A stretch of DNA of 64,000 nt from Gallionella sp. (GCA_023259035.1 JAHFRA010000007.1:43973-107972), one strand, 5' to 3'; shown: positions 35,103 to 44,599, numbered from the stretch's first letter. Notes: generated by a model from the sequence alone, not told the origin. Made by a program: numbers and translations.

Positions 35103-35734
35103 CAGGCGGTTTTCTCCGGGTATTCGCACAAGTCCATTATTAGGCACTGCGGGCACTTCGGCTTGCGCGCCTGGCACACATAGCGCCCGTGCAGGATCAG
35201 CCAGTGGTGCGCATCGTGCTTGAATTCGTCCGGCACGAGTTTGAGCAATTTATTTTCCACCTCCAGCACATCCTTGCCGGGGGCGATGCCGGTGCGGTTG
35301 GCGACGCGGAACACGTGCGTGTCCACCGCGATGGTGGGCTGGCCGAAGGCGGTGTTGAGGATCACGTTGGCGGTCTTGCGCCCCACGCCCGGCAAGGCTT
35401 CAAGCTCCTCGCGCGTCTGCGGCACTGTGCCGCCATTTTTCTCCAGCAGCATCCGGCAGGCTTGCATGATGTGCTTTGATTTGGTCTGGTACAAACCGAT
35501 GCGCTGCACATGCTCGCGCAATTTTTCCTCGCCCAGATCAAGCAGCGCCTGCGGTGTGTTGGCAACCGGGAACAGTATTTTTGTGGCGGCATTCACGCTG
35601 ACATCGGTGGCTTGCGCGGAGAGAATCACCGCGACCAGCAATTCAAACGGCGTGCGGTATTCCAGCTCGGTTTTTGGGTGCGGCCTGGCGGCGCGGAAGC
35701 GCGTGAAGATTTCTTGGCGTTTGGCGTGGTTCAT
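35102..35734 (-). CDS. nth: Endonuclease III
   Basis: A 210-residue DNA glycosylase/AP lyase. The helix-hairpin-helix LPGVGRKTANV contains catalytic Lys120, and Asp138 sits in AVDTHVFR. Four cysteines (C187, C194, C197, C203) form the [4Fe-4S] site. All positions match the E. coli enzyme. It removes oxidised pyrimidines in base excision repair. Its start overlaps the stop of the upstream HNH gene (ATGA). In many proteobacteria nth is adjacent to rnf/rsx genes; here an RnfB-like gene lies just beyond the HNH gene. Confidence 0.97.
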   Translation of the reverse strand: MNHAKRQEIFTRFRAARPHPKTELEYRTPFELLVAVILSAQATDVSVNAATKILFPVANTPQALLDLGEEKLREHVQRIGLYQTKSKHIMQACRMLLEKNGGTVPQTREELEALPGVGRKTANVILNTAFGQPTIAVDTHVFRVANRTGIAPGKDVLEVENKLLKLVPDEFKHDAHHWLILHGRYVCQARKPKCPQCLIMDLCEYPEKTA

Positions 35735-36498
35735 TGATCTATCTGAAAATCATCCGGTGCAAGGCACTGCGTTTGCTGTTTCTTGCATTGCTGCATAGCT
35801 TTAACTTCCTCAATGCTGTAAAGGGGCTGACGTAAGTGGATAACTGAGTGGCAGTTAGAGCAGACTGGGCGTAAGTCTTGGATTGGATCAATGACATATT
35901 CCTCTCCGATTGATGCTAGAGGTTTCAGATGATGGACGTGGATATAGTTCTTTGCGGCAGTACCATAGTTTGCTTCAAAGTTAAAACCACAAACGGAGCA
36001 ATTCAAACCATGATGCTCAATGCACTTTCGTCGTGCTACGGGGTTACGCTCGAAGGCGTTGACTTGAACGAAATAGCTTGCGCCCTCAACAAGAGGAGTT
36101 TCTGGGTCTATTTCTTCTTGTACGGAAACAATGTCGCCATTGGCAAACCCTAATTGTTCAATCGCGGCAACCACGGATGGGCGAAGCGTGAGTAGAACTT
36201 CACTGCCGGGTGGTTTGAAAAATTCTGCGAGCACAAAAACTCGATCAAAACCTTTTTGAGGTAGGTTAAGTATGGCGCAAATTTTCGCCGCAAATTTTCC
36301 ATAGTGCAGATTTACTGCATTCCAGTTTTTGTATCCCATGCCACGTGCTAAATGCCTAGCCGTAAGCGTATGGTCTGGGGCGGCATAATGAATACGCAGC
36401 ATCTCAAGTTGATGCTCGGCGGGTTTAATTTGTTGGAATGCCGAAGCATAATCGGCTGGCGTCAGTGACTCGATCTGTTGGGCAATATCAGCAACCAT
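35731..36498 (-). CDS. HNH endonuclease
   Basis: A 255-residue protein. The C-terminal HNH domain has zinc-binding Cys pairs (LNCSVCGFNF and VCSNCHSVIH) and the catalytic VHHLKPL segment. The N-terminal half (YKNWNAVNLHYGKFAAKI) is a domain seen in stand-alone HNH proteins of restriction-like function. GGGAG precedes the ATG at 36498; an upstream TTG is less likely. The gene is AT-richer than nth and the RnfB-like gene on either side, yet its stop overlaps the nth start. It may be a defence nuclease that has become inserted into the nth transcript. Confidence 0.83.
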   Translation of the reverse strand: MVADIAQQIESLTPADYASAFQQIKPAEHQLEMLRIHYAAPDHTLTARHLARGMGYKNWNAVNLHYGKFAAKICAILNLPQKGFDRVFVLAEFFKPPGSEVLLTLRPSVVAAIEQLGFANGDIVSVQEEIDPETPLVEGASYFVQVNAFERNPVARRKCIEHHGLNCSVCGFNFEANYGTAAKNYIHVHHLKPLASIGEEYVIDPIQDLRPVCSNCHSVIHLRQPLYSIEEVKAMQQCKKQQTQCLAPDDFQIDQ

Positions 36499-36591
36499 TA
36501 CCGCTCCCGTATACAGCGCAAAATATAAAGACAATATGTCATATAGGCTAGCAGCCTTTTCCGTAAATCAGTTGCCGAAGAAAGCAAGGCA

Positions 36592-37302
36592 TCATTTTTT
36601 AGCCTTGGCGCGGCGCGCCTCAATCTCGGCGATCTGCGCCTGCTGCGCAGGAGTCAGATGTTCGGTATTCTGCGGTTTGACGGCAGCGGCCTGCGCCTTG
36701 GCGCGTTCCAGCGCAGCCTGAATCAGGGCTTGTGCATCAGTCTGCGGTGCGGCAACCGGTTTCGCGGCAGCCTGTTCTTTCTGCGCCAGCCTCTCGGCCT
36801 TCTCGCGCTTGTCGCGTTCGATGCGTTCGAGGCGGAACTGGTAGCGTTCCCGCGCGGCGTTTGCGAAGCCATGTTTTTTATCGCGCGTCGGCAGCTTCTG
36901 CGGCAGCATGCTGATGCAGTCCACCGGGCAGGGTGCGACGCACAGTTCGCAACCGGTGCACAGTTGGACAATGATCGTGTGCATCAGTTTGGATGCGCCG
37001 GAAATCGCATCTACCGGACAGGCTTGCTGGCACAGCGTGCAGCCGATGCAAAGATTTTCGTCGATGAAGGCGACCGCTGGGGGTTTGAGCACGACATCTG
37101 CGCCAAACGGTTTGAATGTGACGCCGAGCAAATCCGCCAACTCGCGTATGCCTTCTTCGCCGCCGGGCGGGCAACGGTTGATATCCGCCTCCCCGGCGGC
37201 AATCGCCATGGCATAAGGCCGGCAACCGGGATAGCCGCACTTTCCGCACTGCGTCTGCGGCAGGATGGCGTCTATTCTGTCCACCAGCAATGCGCTCAGC
37301 AT
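36592..37302 (-). CDS. Soluble RnfB-like ferredoxin (RsxB-type)
   Basis: A 236-residue protein with an N-terminal CGKCGYPGC [4Fe-4S] domain (C19, C22, C27, C44), two ferredoxin motifs ([16 protein letters not shown] and [16 protein letters not shown]) and a charged Lys/Glu/Ala-rich C-terminal tail. The membrane helix that starts canonical RnfB is missing, so it is soluble. A full RnfB lies in the rnf operon at 42557, making this a paralogue. In betaproteobacteria this form next to nth may act as an electron carrier for other systems. Confidence 0.88.
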   Translation of the reverse strand: MLSALLVDRIDAILPQTQCGKCGYPGCRPYAMAIAAGEADINRCPPGGEEGIRELADLLGVTFKPFGADVVLKPPAVAFIDENLCIGCTLCQQACPVDAISGASKLMHTIIVQLCTGCELCVAPCPVDCISMLPQKLPTRDKKHGFANAARERYQFRLERIERDKREKAERLAQKEQAAAKPVAAPQTDAQALIQAALERAKAQAAAVKPQNTEHLTPAQQAQIAEIEARRAKAKK

Positions 37303-37339
37303 GACAGAATTTGCTTGAAGAGATGCCGAACAAACCCGT

Positions 37340-38374
37340 TCATGGTTCGACTGGCTCGCTGCGAACGGAGGGCTTGTTCAGTTGTGGCGACAGCGCGGCC
37401 AGTTGCCGCTGCGTATGCTCGTAGCCGATGGCGATGATTTCCTCGGCGCGGTCGAATTCCATGAAACGGATATGCCCCAACGGCGGCTGGATGATTACAT
37501 CGGGCTGGTCAAGGAGCAGGCGCGCCTGGGTGATGCGAGTTTCCATGATGTTGATCGAGGCCAGCAGCACTTCGAAGATGCTGGGCAGCGGCTCCGTGGA
37601 AACCCATTTCCTGAACTGCGCCGAGGCTTGATTGTTACCTGCGAGCAGTCTCTGCTTGATATCTTTCATCGACAGGCGATAGTTGCCCACCCAACGCGAG
37701 AACATGCCGGATGCATGGTCTTCGGCGTTGTTTGCTTTTGCTGCGGGCAGCAGCGGTTTCATGTTCTTGCCGTTGATGATCTCGTGGTTGAGGTCGACCG
37801 CGATCACGATGTCGGCGCCCATCGCGCGGGCCGCGCTCACCGGCACCGGATTGGTCAGGCCGCCGTCCACCAGAATGTGACCGTTGCTGCGCACCGGCGT
37901 GAAGATGCCGGGCACCGAAATGCTGGCGCGCACCGCCTCGATCACATCGCCGCTGCGGATAACGACCTCCTCGCCGCTGACGATATCCGTTGTCACGGCT
38001 GCAAAAGGTATCGGCAGCGCTTCGATGGTGTCGGCATGGACATGTGCGCGCACCAGTTCGCTGATCTTGGTACCGTCGAGCAAGCCGGATTTGGGCAGCA
38101 CGACGTCGAAGAAGGAAACCGTCTTTCTCCAGTCGAAGGTCAGAAAGGTTGCTTCCAGTTCGTCCAGCTTGCCGGCAGCATGGATCGCCCCGATGAGCGC
38201 CCCCATGCTGCTGCCTGCGATGAAGTCCACCTCGATGCCGGCATCCTCGATGGCACGGATCACGCCCAGGTGTGCGAGTCCGCGCGCCGAGCCGCTGCCC
38301 AGCGCCAGGCCAATTTTTGGGCGGTGACCGGAGCTACCGTCGCTTGCCTTTCTCGTCATCAAAATGTTTTCCAT
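37340..38374 (-). CDS. Patatin-like phospholipase (RssA type)
   Basis: A 344-residue protein with the patatin signature: oxyanion loop [10 protein letters not shown], nucleophile elbow GSSMG and the Asp of [11 protein letters not shown] completing the Ser-Asp dyad. The family hydrolyses acyl chains from phospholipids. The C-terminal last residues ([10 protein letters not shown]) come from a REP-like sequence around 37330-37370 and probably are not native. AAGGCGGGA precedes the ATG. Cytoplasmic or membrane-associated; substrate unknown. Confidence 0.9.
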   Translation of the reverse strand: MENILMTRKASDGSSGHRPKIGLALGSGSARGLAHLGVIRAIEDAGIEVDFIAGSSMGALIGAIHAAGKLDELEATFLTFDWRKTVSFFDVVLPKSGLLDGTKISELVRAHVHADTIEALPIPFAAVTTDIVSGEEVVIRSGDVIEAVRASISVPGIFTPVRSNGHILVDGGLTNPVPVSAARAMGADIVIAVDLNHEIINGKNMKPLLPAAKANNAEDHASGMFSRWVGNYRLSMKDIKQRLLAGNNQASAQFRKWVSTEPLPSIFEVLLASINIMETRITQARLLLDQPDVIIQPPLGHIRFMEFDRAEEIIAIGYEHTQRQLAALSPQLNKPSVRSEPVEP

Positions 38375-38506
38375 TCCCGCCTTTCATCAGTTCGATTCTG
38401 GCACGCAACGGCCTTTTGATCCTTGTAATGGCCATTCCGGAAGCCGTCTACCGGTCTCTGCCAAAGCATTCGGTAATTATTTCCGGCACAAGTATTTTTT
38501 CGGACA

Positions 38507-38983
38507 TCAGATATTCTGTTCATCCCGTTCAATAATTTCGCGTAGTGGAGCAAGATGGGTTGTGCCAGCAGGTTTGCCAAATTTTCGAATAGCCCGGATC
38601 AGGAGCCGCATAAAAATATTGACACCTGAATTCTCGATTTGCATTGTTTGTGTCAGAAATGTTCCCCCGTTGCGTTCCGATAGCTCGTATGTTTCTTCGA
38701 TAATTCTGTCGCGATTAGGAGAGGCTTGTCCCTCCGTATGGCGTGTGACCAGTTTCGATGGCGGCTCAAAATGAACGATTTCCGCCTGAAATTGCGTTGC
38801 GTTTGAATTCCCGTGCAAATGGTAAGTTATTGTATAGCGGTATCCCTGCTTAATGTCAGTAAAGCTTGATGGGGAAACGTGGGTCACATTGCTGTTCCAG
38901 AGCAGCATGTTTTCCGGATTTGCCAAAAAAGCCCAAACGGTTTCGGGAGGGCGGCGGACAAAAATGGAGAATACGATTTTCAT
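38507..38983 (-). CDS. SRPBCC-family (START-like) protein
   Basis: A 158-residue START-like domain: FVRRPPETVWAFLANPENMLLWNSNV at the start, alternating strands (YRYTITYHLHG, AEIVHFEPPSKLVTRH, GGTFLTQTMQIENSG) and a long C-terminal helix (MRLLIRAIRKF). The fold binds hydrophobic ligands or acts as a polyketide cyclase-like protein. The sequence is relatively AT-rich. No enzyme partner lies nearby. Function unknown. Confidence 0.82.
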   Translation of the reverse strand: MKIVFSIFVRRPPETVWAFLANPENMLLWNSNVTHVSPSSFTDIKQGYRYTITYHLHGNSNATQFQAEIVHFEPPSKLVTRHTEGQASPNRDRIIEETYELSERNGGTFLTQTMQIENSGVNIFMRLLIRAIRKFGKPAGTTHLAPLREIIERDEQNI

Positions 38984-39016
38984 GATGAAATCCGGATTAT
39001 TTGTTATTCAAACCAA

Positions 39017-39220
39017 TCACGTTAAAAGAGATGCAAACCCCGGCACACCCCTTTCAGTATAAGACCGGGGAAGGCGGCCACATATTGAGATGGCAAACAT
39101 TATGACGCTGACAATTTCAGCGCCTTCGCGACGGAACACAAACGCAAATATCAAGAACATTGCAGCCATATCGGAACGCACTAACTCCGGCCCATTCGTT
39201 TGGGTGCGCCGCGGTTTCAT
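39017..39220 (-). CDS. Possible small membrane protein translationally coupled to the upstream gene
   Basis: A 67-codon frame whose ATG overlaps the stop of the upstream gene by four bases (ATGA). A single hydrophobic helix runs from about residue 18 (MAAMFLIFAFVF, then VSVIMFAISICG). The start overlap is the main support; composition and length give no family. The rest of the 38984-39216 gap shows nothing else. Confidence 0.4.
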   Translation of the reverse strand: MKPRRTQTNGPELVRSDMAAMFLIFAFVFRREGAEIVSVIMFAISICGRLPRSYTERGVPGFASLLT

Positions 39221-40089
39221 GGCCTGCCCTGCGCTGGCGTATTTTGCGCTTCGGCGATCATGGCTTTGGCCCGCGTATGAGCCTCTTTCAGGCTGACATC
39301 GCTGTTGGCACGCATCACGCGGATCATCGCCATCAGCTCGCCTTGCCGAGCCAACTCTTTCAGATCGGCATCCTCGGCATGAGAGGTGAGATCACTTTGG
39401 GTGTTCGAGGGCGAGGCGATGGTGACGCCATGCTCGCGCAAGAGTTCGAGCATGACCTTGATCCCCGGTTTTGCGCGCCACTCGATTCTTAATAGATCAT
39501 CGGGTTCCAGAGCGACTGGGAAATGCTGCCATTGCGCGTTGCGCACTTGTTGTCCGCCAGGGCGACCGGTGCGATCTTCGGCCAGGCATTGCGCGAGCCG
39601 GGTGGTGTCCACATCACGCAGTTGAAGCTCAAGAAAAGTGTTGCGTGCTACCATATTGCCGCCATGCCGGTGTTCCGGGGTGTTCCAACGGCGCTTGTGG
39701 CGTCTGGCTTCGGCAATATTGAGATAGGGTACGCACACAGCTTGCGGGCCTTCCGTTTGCCATGCCATATTTTGATAAGAGCGCCATTTGATGTACAGGC
39801 CTTGATTATCGGCACGCACCAGCCATGCCGATGGCTTAAGTGACTTCAGATAAAGATTGACCACCAGCAGCCAGTACAATCCCGGCACCAAGCCGATCCA
39901 CCATGCGAGAAAGCCAGGCAGGGCGCCGCGTTCGCCCAAACGGATGCCCCCCCCCCGCAATCCGACCCAGATGCAAAATCCGACCACAGCACCCGCCAGC
40001 AGCATAGTCAGCCACGGTGAAGAAGCCCGAAATTCGCTGACGCCTTGGCTCGGAACCTCCGAGAGCCCCAGCAAACGGAGGGGTTTCAT
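39217..40089 (-). CDS. Two-helix membrane protein of unknown function
   Basis: A 290-residue protein with two N-terminal membrane helices (LTMLLAGAVVGFCIWVGL and FLAWWIGLVPGLYWLLVVNLYL), then a cytoplasmic-looking region with two domains: one beta-rich (AWLVRADNQGLYIKWRSY, ARNTFLELQLRDVD) and one helical (LMAMIRVMRANSDVSLKEAHTRA). The ATG at 40089 with AAGG 5 nt upstream is preferred over an ATG seven codons earlier. It stands before the intergenic region leading to rnf. No family recognised. Confidence 0.65.
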   Translation of the reverse strand: MKPLRLLGLSEVPSQGVSEFRASSPWLTMLLAGAVVGFCIWVGLRGGGIRLGERGALPGFLAWWIGLVPGLYWLLVVNLYLKSLKPSAWLVRADNQGLYIKWRSYQNMAWQTEGPQAVCVPYLNIAEARRHKRRWNTPEHRHGGNMVARNTFLELQLRDVDTTRLAQCLAEDRTGRPGGQQVRNAQWQHFPVALEPDDLLRIEWRAKPGIKVMLELLREHGVTIASPSNTQSDLTSHAEDADLKELARQGELMAMIRVMRANSDVSLKEAHTRAKAMIAEAQNTPAQGRP

Positions 40090-40110
40090 GAATGCCTTAT
40101 GAATATACAT

Positions 40111-40444
40111 GTTGGCGCGCAGGCATTAAGATAGGTCAAATTGCTTCTATGATATCTGCCAAGTGAAGGTCAACGCCAAGTGAATTTACTAAGTTTGCGC
40201 ACTACAGTACAATTCAGCCGGTAAGTTTTTTTGTGAACGTTTCATACGTCGTGTCGTCTCACCCTCGCAGGTTTAGCGCAGCGCACAAATCCAGATGCGC
40301 CCAGTATTTGTGCGGTGTAAAGATACCTCGTTCGGCCGTCTGTTTAATGCAATTTGCTGAAAGTTTCTTGTGAATGGAATCGTTTACATGCGATATTTAA
40401 CCGCCCTAAACAAACCGGCAATTATCTAATTTGAGGCCGCCCTT
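40111..40444. other. Intergenic region upstream of the rnf operon
   Basis: This 334-bp gap between divergent genes presumably holds the promoter of the apbE-rseC-rnf operon. No convincing open frame was seen. A CTTGTGAATGGAATCGTTTA stretch near 40370-40387 and the AT-rich end (40390-40435) are the likeliest promoter area, but no box could be assigned. Confidence 0.4.
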
Positions 40445-41443
40445 ATGCCTACCGTAATGTCACGCCGCCGTTTTATCACTTTCATTGCCGCTGCCGCAGG
40501 CCTGCCGCTGTTGCTGAAGGCGGGAGGTGCCCAGGCCAGACCGGCGCGCTGGGATGGCACCGCACTGGGCGCACCGGCTTCCATCCAGCTTTTTCACACT
40601 GACGAGGCTCGGGCGCATGCCGCCATCGCTGCCGGACTGGGTGAACTGAAGCGCCTCGAAGCGATCTTCAGCGTTTACCGCGCAGACAGTTCCATCTCGA
40701 TGCTCAACCGCGATGGCGTGCTCGAAAACGCGCCGGACGATTTTATCGCCATGCTTACGCGCGCCTTGTCGCTGGCCAAGATCAGCGATGGTGTCTATGA
40801 CCCCACGATACAACCGGTGTGGCAAACCTATTTCCGCCACTTCACCGCAAGTAATCCCGACCCTGCCGGACCGGCGCCGCGCGATCTTACCGCCGCGCTT
40901 GCTCTGGTGGACTGGCGTGCCGTTGAAGTGGATGCCGGACGCAGCCGTGTTTCCTTCGCTCGTCCCGGCATGGGGCTAACGCTGAACAGCGGCGCGCAAG
41001 GCTATATCACCGACCGTGTTACCGATGTGTTGCGGGCTCATGGTTTCGACCGCATGCTGGTGGATATGGGCGAACCGCGCGCGCTCTCGACCAAGCCGGA
41101 CGGATCAGCCTGGCGCATCGGCATTGCCAATCCTGCCGACCCCAGCCGCACAGTTGCCACGCTGGACGTGGTGGATAAATGTGTTTCCACCTCGGGCGGT
41201 TACGGCACCCTGTTTGATCCCGCAGGCACCTTCACTCATCTGATCAATACGCGCACCGGTAGCACCGCATCTGCACTGCTGGGCGTTTCAGTGGTGGCAG
41301 ACACCGGCATTGTTGCCGACGGACTTTCCACCGCGATGCTGATGGCTCCGGTCGAGCGCCGCCAGCTAATACTCAAGGCCGCCGGAGGATTGAAGGCGAT
41401 CTATGTTACGCCCGAGGGCGTGGTGTCTACCGTAGAGGCGTAA
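40445..41443 (+). CDS. apbE: ApbE-family FMN transferase associated with Rnf (Tat-exported)
   Basis: A 332-residue protein with a twin-arginine signal (SRRRFITFIAAAAGLPLLL) and an ApbE domain: IFSVYRADSSISMLNRDG, LTLNSGAQGYITDRVTDVL, DMGEPRALSTKPDGSAWRIG and CVSTSGGYGTLFDPAGTFTHLINTRTG. It attaches FMN to Thr residues of exported flavoproteins; its position in front of rnf suggests RnfG and RnfD as targets. The metal-binding loop here reads STSGGYGT, with small changes from the usual TSG(D/G). First gene of the operon, 2 bp before rseC. Confidence 0.9.
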   Translation: MPTVMSRRRFITFIAAAAGLPLLLKAGGAQARPARWDGTALGAPASIQLFHTDEARAHAAIAAGLGELKRLEAIFSVYRADSSISMLNRDGVLENAPDDFIAMLTRALSLAKISDGVYDPTIQPVWQTYFRHFTASNPDPAGPAPRDLTAALALVDWRAVEVDAGRSRVSFARPGMGLTLNSGAQGYITDRVTDVLRAHGFDRMLVDMGEPRALSTKPDGSAWRIGIANPADPSRTVATLDVVDKCVSTSGGYGTLFDPAGTFTHLINTRTGSTASALLGVSVVADTGIVADGLSTAMLMAPVERRQLILKAAGGLKAIYVTPEGVVSTVEA

Positions 41444-41445
41444 CC

Positions 41446-41949
41446 ATGGGCGAAGCTGTCGACAACTCCACGGATTTCAGTGCTCCCGCGATGGTCGAGG
41501 GCATCGCTCATGTGGTGGAAGTGGACGATGCCGTGGCATGGCTGGTACCCGAGCAGACCACCAGTTGCGGCAGTTGCGCTTCGGCGTCGGCATGCGGTGC
41601 CAAGGGCATCGGCACCACGGCCAGCCGGTTGGAGGCGCGCCGCTTTCAGCTCGTCAATGATATTGGTCTCAGGGTCGGCGAAAGGGTGGTGGTGGGTATT
41701 CGCGAGAACGCGCTGCTCAAGGCATCAATTACTGCCTATGTCATTCCGCTCGCGACCCTGTTGCTCGCCGGAGCGCTGGCACAGTGGACGGCTGGCAGCG
41801 ACGTCGTCACGATGGTCGCCATGTTCGCAGGCCTCGTGTTCGGCCTGTGGTTGGCGCGCATCGGTGCGGGTCGCCTGTTGCTTCGGGGCGATCTCGCCCC
41901 TCGTTTTCTTCGCCGCGCCAGTGCGGGCGAAATGTGCAATCTTGAGTAG
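41446..41949 (+). CDS. rseC: RseC/MucC-family protein
   Basis: A 167-residue protein with the RseC pattern: N-terminal EGIAHVVEVDDAVAWLVPEQ, a Cys cluster (SCGSCASASACG) and two membrane helices (about residues 92-112 and 120-138). RseC is linked to SoxR reduction together with the Rsx/Rnf complex. It sits between apbE and rnfA, which supports the link. The Cys cluster may hold an Fe-S centre. Confidence 0.88.
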   Translation: MGEAVDNSTDFSAPAMVEGIAHVVEVDDAVAWLVPEQTTSCGSCASASACGAKGIGTTASRLEARRFQLVNDIGLRVGERVVVGIRENALLKASITAYVIPLATLLLAGALAQWTAGSDVVTMVAMFAGLVFGLWLARIGAGRLLLRGDLAPRFLRRASAGEMCNLE

Positions 41950-41964
41950 CCAAGGAATAGCGGA

Positions 41965-42546
41965 ATGAAGGAATATATACTTTTGATGGTTAGCGCGGCG
42001 TTGGTCAACAACGTCATCCTGGCTCGTTTCCTCGGCCTGTGTTCGTTCATGGGCGTCACGACACGCATCGATACCGCTGTCGGTATGGGCATGGCAACCA
42101 CCTTCGTGATCACCGTTTCGTCGATGGCGGATTGGGTGGTCGAAGCCGCTTTGCTGGAACCCTATCACTTGGGTTACCTGCGCACGGTGACTTTTATCCT
42201 GGTTATCGCCGCAGCCGTGCAGTTTACCGAGATGATAATACGCAAGGTGTCGCCGCCGCTGTTCCAGATGCTGGGCATTTATCTGCCGCTGATTACTACT
42301 AACTGTGCGGTGCTGGGCGTTGCGCTGCTGTTGGTTGAGGGCCGGATGAGTTTTATTTCCAGCACTTTGTTTGCTTTCTCTTCCTCCATCGGCTATAGCT
42401 TGGTAATGGTCATTTTCGCCGGACTGCGCGAGCGCTTGACGCTGGCCAACATACCCCGCCTGTTTGCCGGTCCGCCGATCGGCTTTATTGTCGCCAGCCT
42501 GCTGGCGCTGGCGTTCATGGGTTTTTCCGGTATGAGTGCGAGTTGA
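41965..42546 (+). CDS. rnfA: Rnf complex subunit A
   Basis: A 193-residue protein with six predicted helices. The start MKEYILLMVSAALVNNVILA, the first-helix ARFLGLCSFMGVTTR segment and the later GIYLPLITTNCAVLG match RnfA. Together with RnfE it forms the membrane core with an intramembrane iron-sulfur site (conserved Cys in LCSFMG and TTNCAVLG). First rnf structural gene. Confidence 0.96.
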   Translation: MKEYILLMVSAALVNNVILARFLGLCSFMGVTTRIDTAVGMGMATTFVITVSSMADWVVEAALLEPYHLGYLRTVTFILVIAAAVQFTEMIIRKVSPPLFQMLGIYLPLITTNCAVLGVALLLVEGRMSFISSTLFAFSSSIGYSLVMVIFAGLRERLTLANIPRLFAGPPIGFIVASLLALAFMGFSGMSAS

Positions 42547-42556
42547 GGATATTGAT

Positions 42557-43120
42557 ATGTTGATTGCAGTAATCAGTCTTACGGTAATGGGTGTCGTTCT
42601 GGGCGGCATACTCGGCGCGGCTGCACGTTTCTTCGCCGTGGAGGAAAATCCGCTGGAAGAAGAGTTGAAGGCGCTTCTGCCGGGTTCGCAATGCGGTCAG
42701 TGCGGCTTTGTCGGTTGCAGCCAGTACGCGGCGGCGCTGGCGAAGGGTGAGACTCCGGTGATCCTGTGCGCCCCCGGTGGCAAGGCGGTAGCCGAAGCGC
42801 TGGCCAAGAAGCTGGGCGTCACCGCCGACCTTTCCGGGCACGAAGAGAAGGTGCCGGTATATTCCACTATCAATGAGGCTCTCTGTATCGGTTGCACACG
42901 TTGCATCAGGGAATGCTCGACGGATGCCATTCTGGGCGCCAACAAACTGATGCATACGGTAATCATCGAGGCCTGTCACGGCTGCGGCAAGTGTGCCAAG
43001 GTTTGCCCCACCGATGCTATCGTGATGGTTCCGGTGCGGGTGACGCTGGCCAACTGGCATTGGCCCAAGCCCGAAGTTGAGCATATGCAGTCCAACCCCG
43101 AAGTCGGGCACGCGCACTAG
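42557..43120 (+). CDS. rnfB: Rnf complex subunit B (membrane-anchored ferredoxin)
   Basis: A 187-residue protein starting with a membrane helix (LIAVISLTVMGVVLGGILGA), then the CGQCGFVGCSQYAA [4Fe-4S] domain and two ferredoxin motifs (CIGCTRCIRECSTDAI, CHGCGKCAKVCPTDAI). It carries electrons from ferredoxin into the Rnf complex. The ATG at 42557 is preferred to an upstream GTG. It is a distinct paralogue of the soluble RnfB-like protein at 36592. Confidence 0.95.
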   Translation: MLIAVISLTVMGVVLGGILGAAARFFAVEENPLEEELKALLPGSQCGQCGFVGCSQYAAALAKGETPVILCAPGGKAVAEALAKKLGVTADLSGHEEKVPVYSTINEALCIGCTRCIRECSTDAILGANKLMHTVIIEACHGCGKCAKVCPTDAIVMVPVRVTLANWHWPKPEVEHMQSNPEVGHAH

Positions 43121-43132
43121 GAGCAGTCACAG

Positions 43133-44599
43133 ATGAAACTTTACCCCATCCGCGGCGGCATCCACCCCGACTACCGCAAGGATCAAACCAGCGAAAAAGC
43201 CATCGTTGCGCTGCCGATGCCCGCCGCGCTTTATATTCCACTGCAGCAGCATATCGGTGCGCCTGCCGAGGTGCTGGTATCCGCAGGCGATCTGGTCAAG
43301 AAAGGCCAGATGATCGCGCGCAGCCAGGGGGTGATATCGTCTCCCCAGCATGCGCCCACCTCGGGCCGCATCACTGCGGTGACCCAGGTGGCCGCACCGC
43401 ATCCTTCCGGGTTGCCGCAGAGCACTATCATCCTCGAACCCGATGGCAAGGACGAATGGGCAGACCTGCCCGAACCCATCGCCGATCCCTTCGCTGCCGA
43501 CCCGCACACGATCCATGACCGCGTCGCCCAGTCGGGCATCGTCGGCATGGGCGGTGCCGCCTTCCCGTCGGCGGTGAAGCTGAATCTCGGCACCCAGAAA
43601 AAGCTTGAAATTTTGCTGCTCAATGGCGCCGAGTGCGAACCTTACCTGACCTGCGATGACCGCGTGATGCGCGAGTTTCCCGCTGAGATAATTGACGGTG
43701 CCCGCATCATGGCTCACGCGCTGGGCACGCCCAAAGTGGTTATTGGCATCGAACAAAACAAGCCGCAGGCCATCGAGATCATGACCAAAGCGGCATCCGC
43801 TTTTGCCGAAATCGAAGTGGTCGCTGTGCCGGTGCAATACCCGATGGGTTCCGAGCGTCATCTGGTGCAGGCGATCACCGGCCGCGAGACACCGGCGCGC
43901 AAACTCACCGCCGACCTCGGTGTGGTGGTGCACAACGTCGCCACGGCACGCGCTGTGCATCATGCCGTTCGTTTCGGCCAACCGCTGGTAGCACGGGTGG
44001 TGACGGTGAGCGGCGGCGCAATCCGCGAACCGAAAAATGTTCTGACACCGATCGGCGCGCGCATCGCCGACCTGGTCGAATTCTGCGGCGGTTTTGCGGC
44101 TCGCCCCGAAAGCGTGGTCAACGGCGGGCCGATGATGGGCCAGCCGCTGGCCAGCCTGGAAGCGCCAGTGGTCAAAGGTACCTCGGGTATCCTGGCGCTC
44201 ACCGCCGAGGAAATCAATAACCATCCGACCAGCCCGTGCATCCGTTGCGGCACCTGTGTCACCATCTGCCCGTGCGGTCTGTCGCCGGTGGAGATGGCCG
44301 CCTTCATCCGCAAGGATAAACTGGACGGCGCCGCCAAGCTGGGCGTGATGGATTGCGTCTCGTGCGGCAGTTGCTCGTGGGCGTGCCCATCGCACATCCC
44401 GCTGGTGCACTACTTCAATTACGCCAAGGGAGTGCTGAGAGTTCTGGAGAACGAGCAGCGCAAGAGCGACCGCGTCAAAACACTGGCCGAGGTGCACAAC
44501 CTCCGCATCGAAAAGGCTGCCGAGGCCAAGCGCGCAGCCTTGGCCGCGCGCAACCCAGCCCCAACCGTACCCACCGCCGAAGAAAAGGCCAGCGCATGA
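43133..44599 (+). CDS. rnfC: Rnf complex subunit C
   Basis: A 488-residue NADH-binding subunit. The N-terminal barrel-sandwich hybrid (VSAGDLVKKGQMIARSQG) precedes the Gly-rich nucleotide/FMN region (GIVGMGGAAFPSAVKLN, NGAECEPYLTCDDRVM) and two [4Fe-4S] motifs (CIRCGTCVTICPCGLSP and CVSCGSCSWACPSHIP). A Lys/Ala-rich tail is typical. Its stop overlaps rnfD (ATGA). Confidence 0.96.
   Translation: MKLYPIRGGIHPDYRKDQTSEKAIVALPMPAALYIPLQQHIGAPAEVLVSAGDLVKKGQMIARSQGVISSPQHAPTSGRITAVTQVAAPHPSGLPQSTIILEPDGKDEWADLPEPIADPFAADPHTIHDRVAQSGIVGMGGAAFPSAVKLNLGTQKKLEILLLNGAECEPYLTCDDRVMREFPAEIIDGARIMAHALGTPKVVIGIEQNKPQAIEIMTKAASAFAEIEVVAVPVQYPMGSERHLVQAITGRETPARKLTADLGVVVHNVATARAVHHAVRFGQPLVARVVTVSGGAIREPKNVLTPIGARIADLVEFCGGFAARPESVVNGGPMMGQPLASLEAPVVKGTSGILALTAEEINNHPTSPCIRCGTCVTICPCGLSPVEMAAFIRKDKLDGAAKLGVMDCVSCGSCSWACPSHIPLVHYFNYAKGVLRVLENEQRKSDRVKTLAEVHNLRIEKAAEAKRAALAARNPAPTVPTAEEKASA

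Noticed and set aside
37382..38419. 345-codon frame antisense to the patatin gene
   Set aside because: The patatin motifs are clear on the minus strand; the antisense product is Asp/His/Arg-rich noise.
43127..44497. 456-codon open frame antisense to rnfC
   Set aside because: It is a shadow of GC-rich rnfC codons; it has no domain, no ribosome site and overlaps a certain gene.
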